From JBIIJL01 sp044233795 (GTDB taxonomy: Bacteria > Pseudomonadota > Gammaproteobacteria > Legionellales > Legionellaceae), in the NCBI GenBank assembly GCA_044233795.1, contig JBIIJL010000102.1:1-6407 (forward strand): a stretch of DNA of 6,407 bases, written 5' to 3'. A program made the position numbers and the translations under genes. Below the pieces are notes generated by a model, which saw only the letters and a program-made list of their open reading frames with translations, was not told where the DNA came from and searched no databases. Shown in pieces: positions 4,761 to 6,407 of the stretch. Each line of letters starts with the position of its first letter. The first letter of the stretch is position 1.

Positions 4761-5816
4761 ATGACGCTTCTAGTCACAGGCGGTGCGGGGTTTATCGGCA
4801 GTAACTTTATCCTTGATTGGGTTAACGGATCTGATGAGTCTATTGTTAACCTTGATAAGCTAACTTATGCTGGAAATTTGTCAAATTTAAAAACACTAGA
4901 GGATGACCCAAGATACCATTTTATTGAGGGTGACATTTGTGATGGCGATCTTGTTTTAGAGTTACTGATTCAACATCAAGTCAGGGCTATTATTCACATG
5001 GCTGCAGAGAGTCATGTTGACAGGTCAATTCTTGGGCCAGAAACGTTTATCCAAACTAACGTGGTTGGTACACTAAGAATATTAGAAGCTGCCCGTGCTT
5101 ATTGGGGCGCTCTTCAAGACGCTCAAAAAGAAGAGTTTCGTTTTATTCATATTTCTACCGATGAAGTCTTTGGATCGCTTGAAAAAACAGATCAAGCGTT
5201 TACTGAAAACCACCCTTATCAACCCAATAGTCCTTATTCAGCAAGCAAGGCATCTTCTGATCATCTTGTTCGTGCTCATCATGAAACGTATGGACTTCCT
5301 ACGGTCATTACCAATTGTTCGAATAACTATGGCCGTTATCAATTTCCAGAAAAACTCATTCCTTTTTGCATTCATCAGGCGTTGGCGGGAAAATCTATAC
5401 CCCTCTATGGTGATGGGCAACAAGTGCGTGACTGGCTTTATGTCTCTGATCATTGCAGCGCATTACGTGCGATTCTTGAAAAAGGGTGTGTTGGCTCGAG
5501 GTACAATATTGGTGGCTGGAATGAAAAACCAAATATAGAGGTGGTTCTTGCTATTTGTTCTTTGCTAGATAAAAAACATCCTCGAAAAGACGGGCGAGCT
5601 TATCAAGAGCAGATAGCATTTGTAGCTGATAGAGCGGGTCATGATCGGCGTTATGCTGTTAATGCGACTAAAATCGCAAACGAATTGGGCTGGAGGCCTT
5701 CATGTACCTTTGACGAGGGGCTTGAAAATACAGTGGATTGGTACTTGCATCATCAAAATTGGGTTGAAGAGGTGATGAGTGGCGCATATCGACATTCGCT
5801 TGAGGAATGTGTTTGA
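4761..5816 (+). CDS. rmlB: dTDP-glucose 4,6-dehydratase
   Basis: A 351-residue short-chain dehydrogenase/reductase of normal RmlB length. It uses tightly bound NAD+ to convert dTDP-glucose to dTDP-4-keto-6-deoxyglucose, the second step of dTDP-L-rhamnose synthesis, in the cytoplasm. The Rossmann motif GGAGFIG is at 7-13. LDKLTYAGN at 31-39 is the family-typical strand after it. HMAAESHVDRS is at 79-89. The catalytic triplet TDE at 133-135 lies in STDEVFGSL, and Y159-x3-K163 in SPYSASKAS. NCSNNYGRYQFPEKLIP at 185-201 and GDGQQVRDWLYVSD at 217-230 are RmlB signatures, and DRAGHDRRYA at 290-299 sits in the substrate domain. All catalytic residues are intact. AAGGGA lies a few bases before the ATG. 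The TGA stop overlaps the rmlD ATG by one base. Close relatives making other deoxysugars exist, but the adjacent rmlD favours rhamnose. Confidence 0.96.
   Translation: MTLLVTGGAGFIGSNFILDWVNGSDESIVNLDKLTYAGNLSNLKTLEDDPRYHFIEGDICDGDLVLELLIQHQVRAIIHMAAESHVDRSILGPETFIQTNVVGTLRILEAARAYWGALQDAQKEEFRFIHISTDEVFGSLEKTDQAFTENHPYQPNSPYSASKASSDHLVRAHHETYGLPTVITNCSNNYGRYQFPEKLIPFCIHQALAGKSIPLYGDGQQVRDWLYVSDHCSALRAILEKGCVGSRYNIGGWNEKPNIEVVLAICSLLDKKHPRKDGRAYQEQIAFVADRAGHDRRYAVNATKIANELGWRPSCTFDEGLENTVDWYLHHQNWVEEVMSGAYRHSLEECV
5802..5806 (+). promoter_or_regulatory. Shine-Dalgarno of rmlD inside the rmlB 3' end
   Basis: GAGGA ends 9 nt before the rmlD ATG at 5816 and lies within the last codons of rmlB. 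Together with the one-base stop/start overlap (TGATG without spacing) it fixes the rmlD start and indicates translational coupling. Confidence 0.7.
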
Positions 5817-6407
5817 TGAGGCTTTTATTACTGGGCAAAGATGGTCAGGTAGGCAAAGCGCTACAACAAACTTTACTAACCCTAGGCGAGCTTGTCTCTT
5901 TCGGTCGTGATGAGTTTAATTTAGAGGATCTCAATGCGCTAGAAACGCATCTCATTGACGAAAGACCAGATATTATCGTTAATGCAGCAGCTTACACGGC
6001 TGTTGATCAAGCTGAGCATGATAAAGAGAGGGCATATCTTATTAATGCAGAGGTTGTTAAAAAACTTGCAGCATTTGCAAAAGCCAACGATGTCCTCTTG
6101 GTTCATTACTCAACAGATTATGTTTTTGATGGTGAGAAAACGAGTCCATATATTGAAACAGACCCAGTGAGTCCACTCAGTGTTTACGGTGCATCAAAAC
6201 GTGCGGGTGAAAACGCTATCTTAGAGAGCGGTTGCCGCCATTTAATTTTGCGCACCAGCTGGGTATTTTCCGCAACGGGTAAAAATTTCATCAAAACTAT
6301 TTTGCAGTTAGCGAAAGAAAAATCTAGCTTAAAAGTCGTTGCAGACCAATTTGGCGCACCGACTTCAGCTGATTTTATTGCGGCAATTACACGTGATGCG
6401 ATAGCGG
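5816..6407 (+). CDS. rmlD: dTDP-4-dehydrorhamnose reductase, N-terminal two thirds (3' truncated by window)
   Basis: 197 residues are present of a family usually near 290-300, and the frame is open to the window edge. RmlD reduces dTDP-4-keto-L-rhamnose to dTDP-L-rhamnose with NAD(P)H, the last step of the pathway. The sequence opens MRLLLLGKDGQVG, giving the family's G-x-x-G-Q-x-G cofactor loop at 7-13. GRDEFNLED (30-38) is the typical early segment. IIVNAAAYTAVDQAE (53-67) is a strong RmlD signature. The catalytic STDYVFDG is at 99-106 (T100), and Y124-x3-K128 lies in VYGASKRAGE. LRTSWVF and VADQFGAPT follow downstream as expected. The start codon overlaps the rmlB stop by one base. rmlA and rmlC, needed for the other steps, are not in the window; order after rmlD varies among bacteria, so they may follow on the right. 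Confidence 0.95.
   Translation, partial: MRLLLLGKDGQVGKALQQTLLTLGELVSFGRDEFNLEDLNALETHLIDERPDIIVNAAAYTAVDQAEHDKERAYLINAEVVKKLAAFAKANDVLLVHYSTDYVFDGEKTSPYIETDPVSPLSVYGASKRAGENAILESGCRHLILRTSWVFSATGKNFIKTILQLAKEKSSLKVVADQFGAPTSADFIAAITRDAIA

Noticed and set aside
5095..5538. 147-codon open frame on the plus strand inside rmlB
   Set aside because: It is a different frame of a gene with complete RmlB motifs, its product is Lys/Leu/Ile-rich without recognisable domains, and it has no credible ribosome site.
5955..6170. 71-codon open frame inside rmlD
   Set aside because: It is out of frame with an unmistakable RmlD coding sequence that runs from 5816 to the window edge.
1..6407. tRNA, rRNA, CRISPR array, insertion sequence or integrase
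   Set aside because: No cloverleaf-like sequence, repeat-spacer series, transposase motif or terminal inverted repeats were seen on either strand by eye.

Overview
The window looks like chromosomal DNA of an AT-rich gammaproteobacterium. The C-terminal end of an LpoA/LppC-type lipoprotein, an ankyrin-repeat protein and the codon use would fit a Legionella/Coxiella-like (Legionellales) host. That placement is inference from gene content; no rRNA or other phylogenetic marker is present.

Layout. Positions 2-184 (+) hold the last 60 residues of the LpoA-like peptidoglycan-synthase activator. Its stop codon directly abuts the stop codon of a leftward two-gene operon (1880 down to 185). The first gene of that operon encodes a 146-residue HEPN-like helical protein, and the second a 414-residue protein that joins about five to six ankyrin repeats to a cysteine-rich CbrC (UPF0167) domain. 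A 54-bp divergent intergenic region separates this operon from a rightward overlapping chain (1935-3683): a tRNA-dihydrouridine synthase (dus), a zeta-toxin-like P-loop kinase and a 64-residue partner. These genes overlap by 13 and 14 nt. After a 123-nt gap comes a surface-polysaccharide block (3807-6407): a family 2 glycosyltransferase, rmlB (dTDP-glucose 4,6-dehydratase) and the start of rmlD (dTDP-4-dehydrorhamnose reductase), cut by the window edge.

How the genes work together. RmlB and RmlD catalyse the second and fourth steps of dTDP-L-rhamnose synthesis, and the upstream glycosyltransferase is a reasonable candidate user of that or a related sugar. rmlA and rmlC are not in the window and may lie further right. 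The zeta-like kinase and its small partner look like a toxin-antitoxin-type pair in kinase-first order. The HEPN-like/Ank-CbrC pair has the compact layout of a conflict or toxin-antitoxin module, but its function is unknown.

The most notable items are the Ank-CbrC fusion with its HEPN-like partner, and a short imperfect direct repeat exactly 900 bp apart. One repeat copy lies in the 3' end of dus and the other just after the zeta module, which hints that the module was gained at the dus 3' end. No rRNA, tRNA, CRISPR array, transposase or convincing intrinsic terminator was seen.
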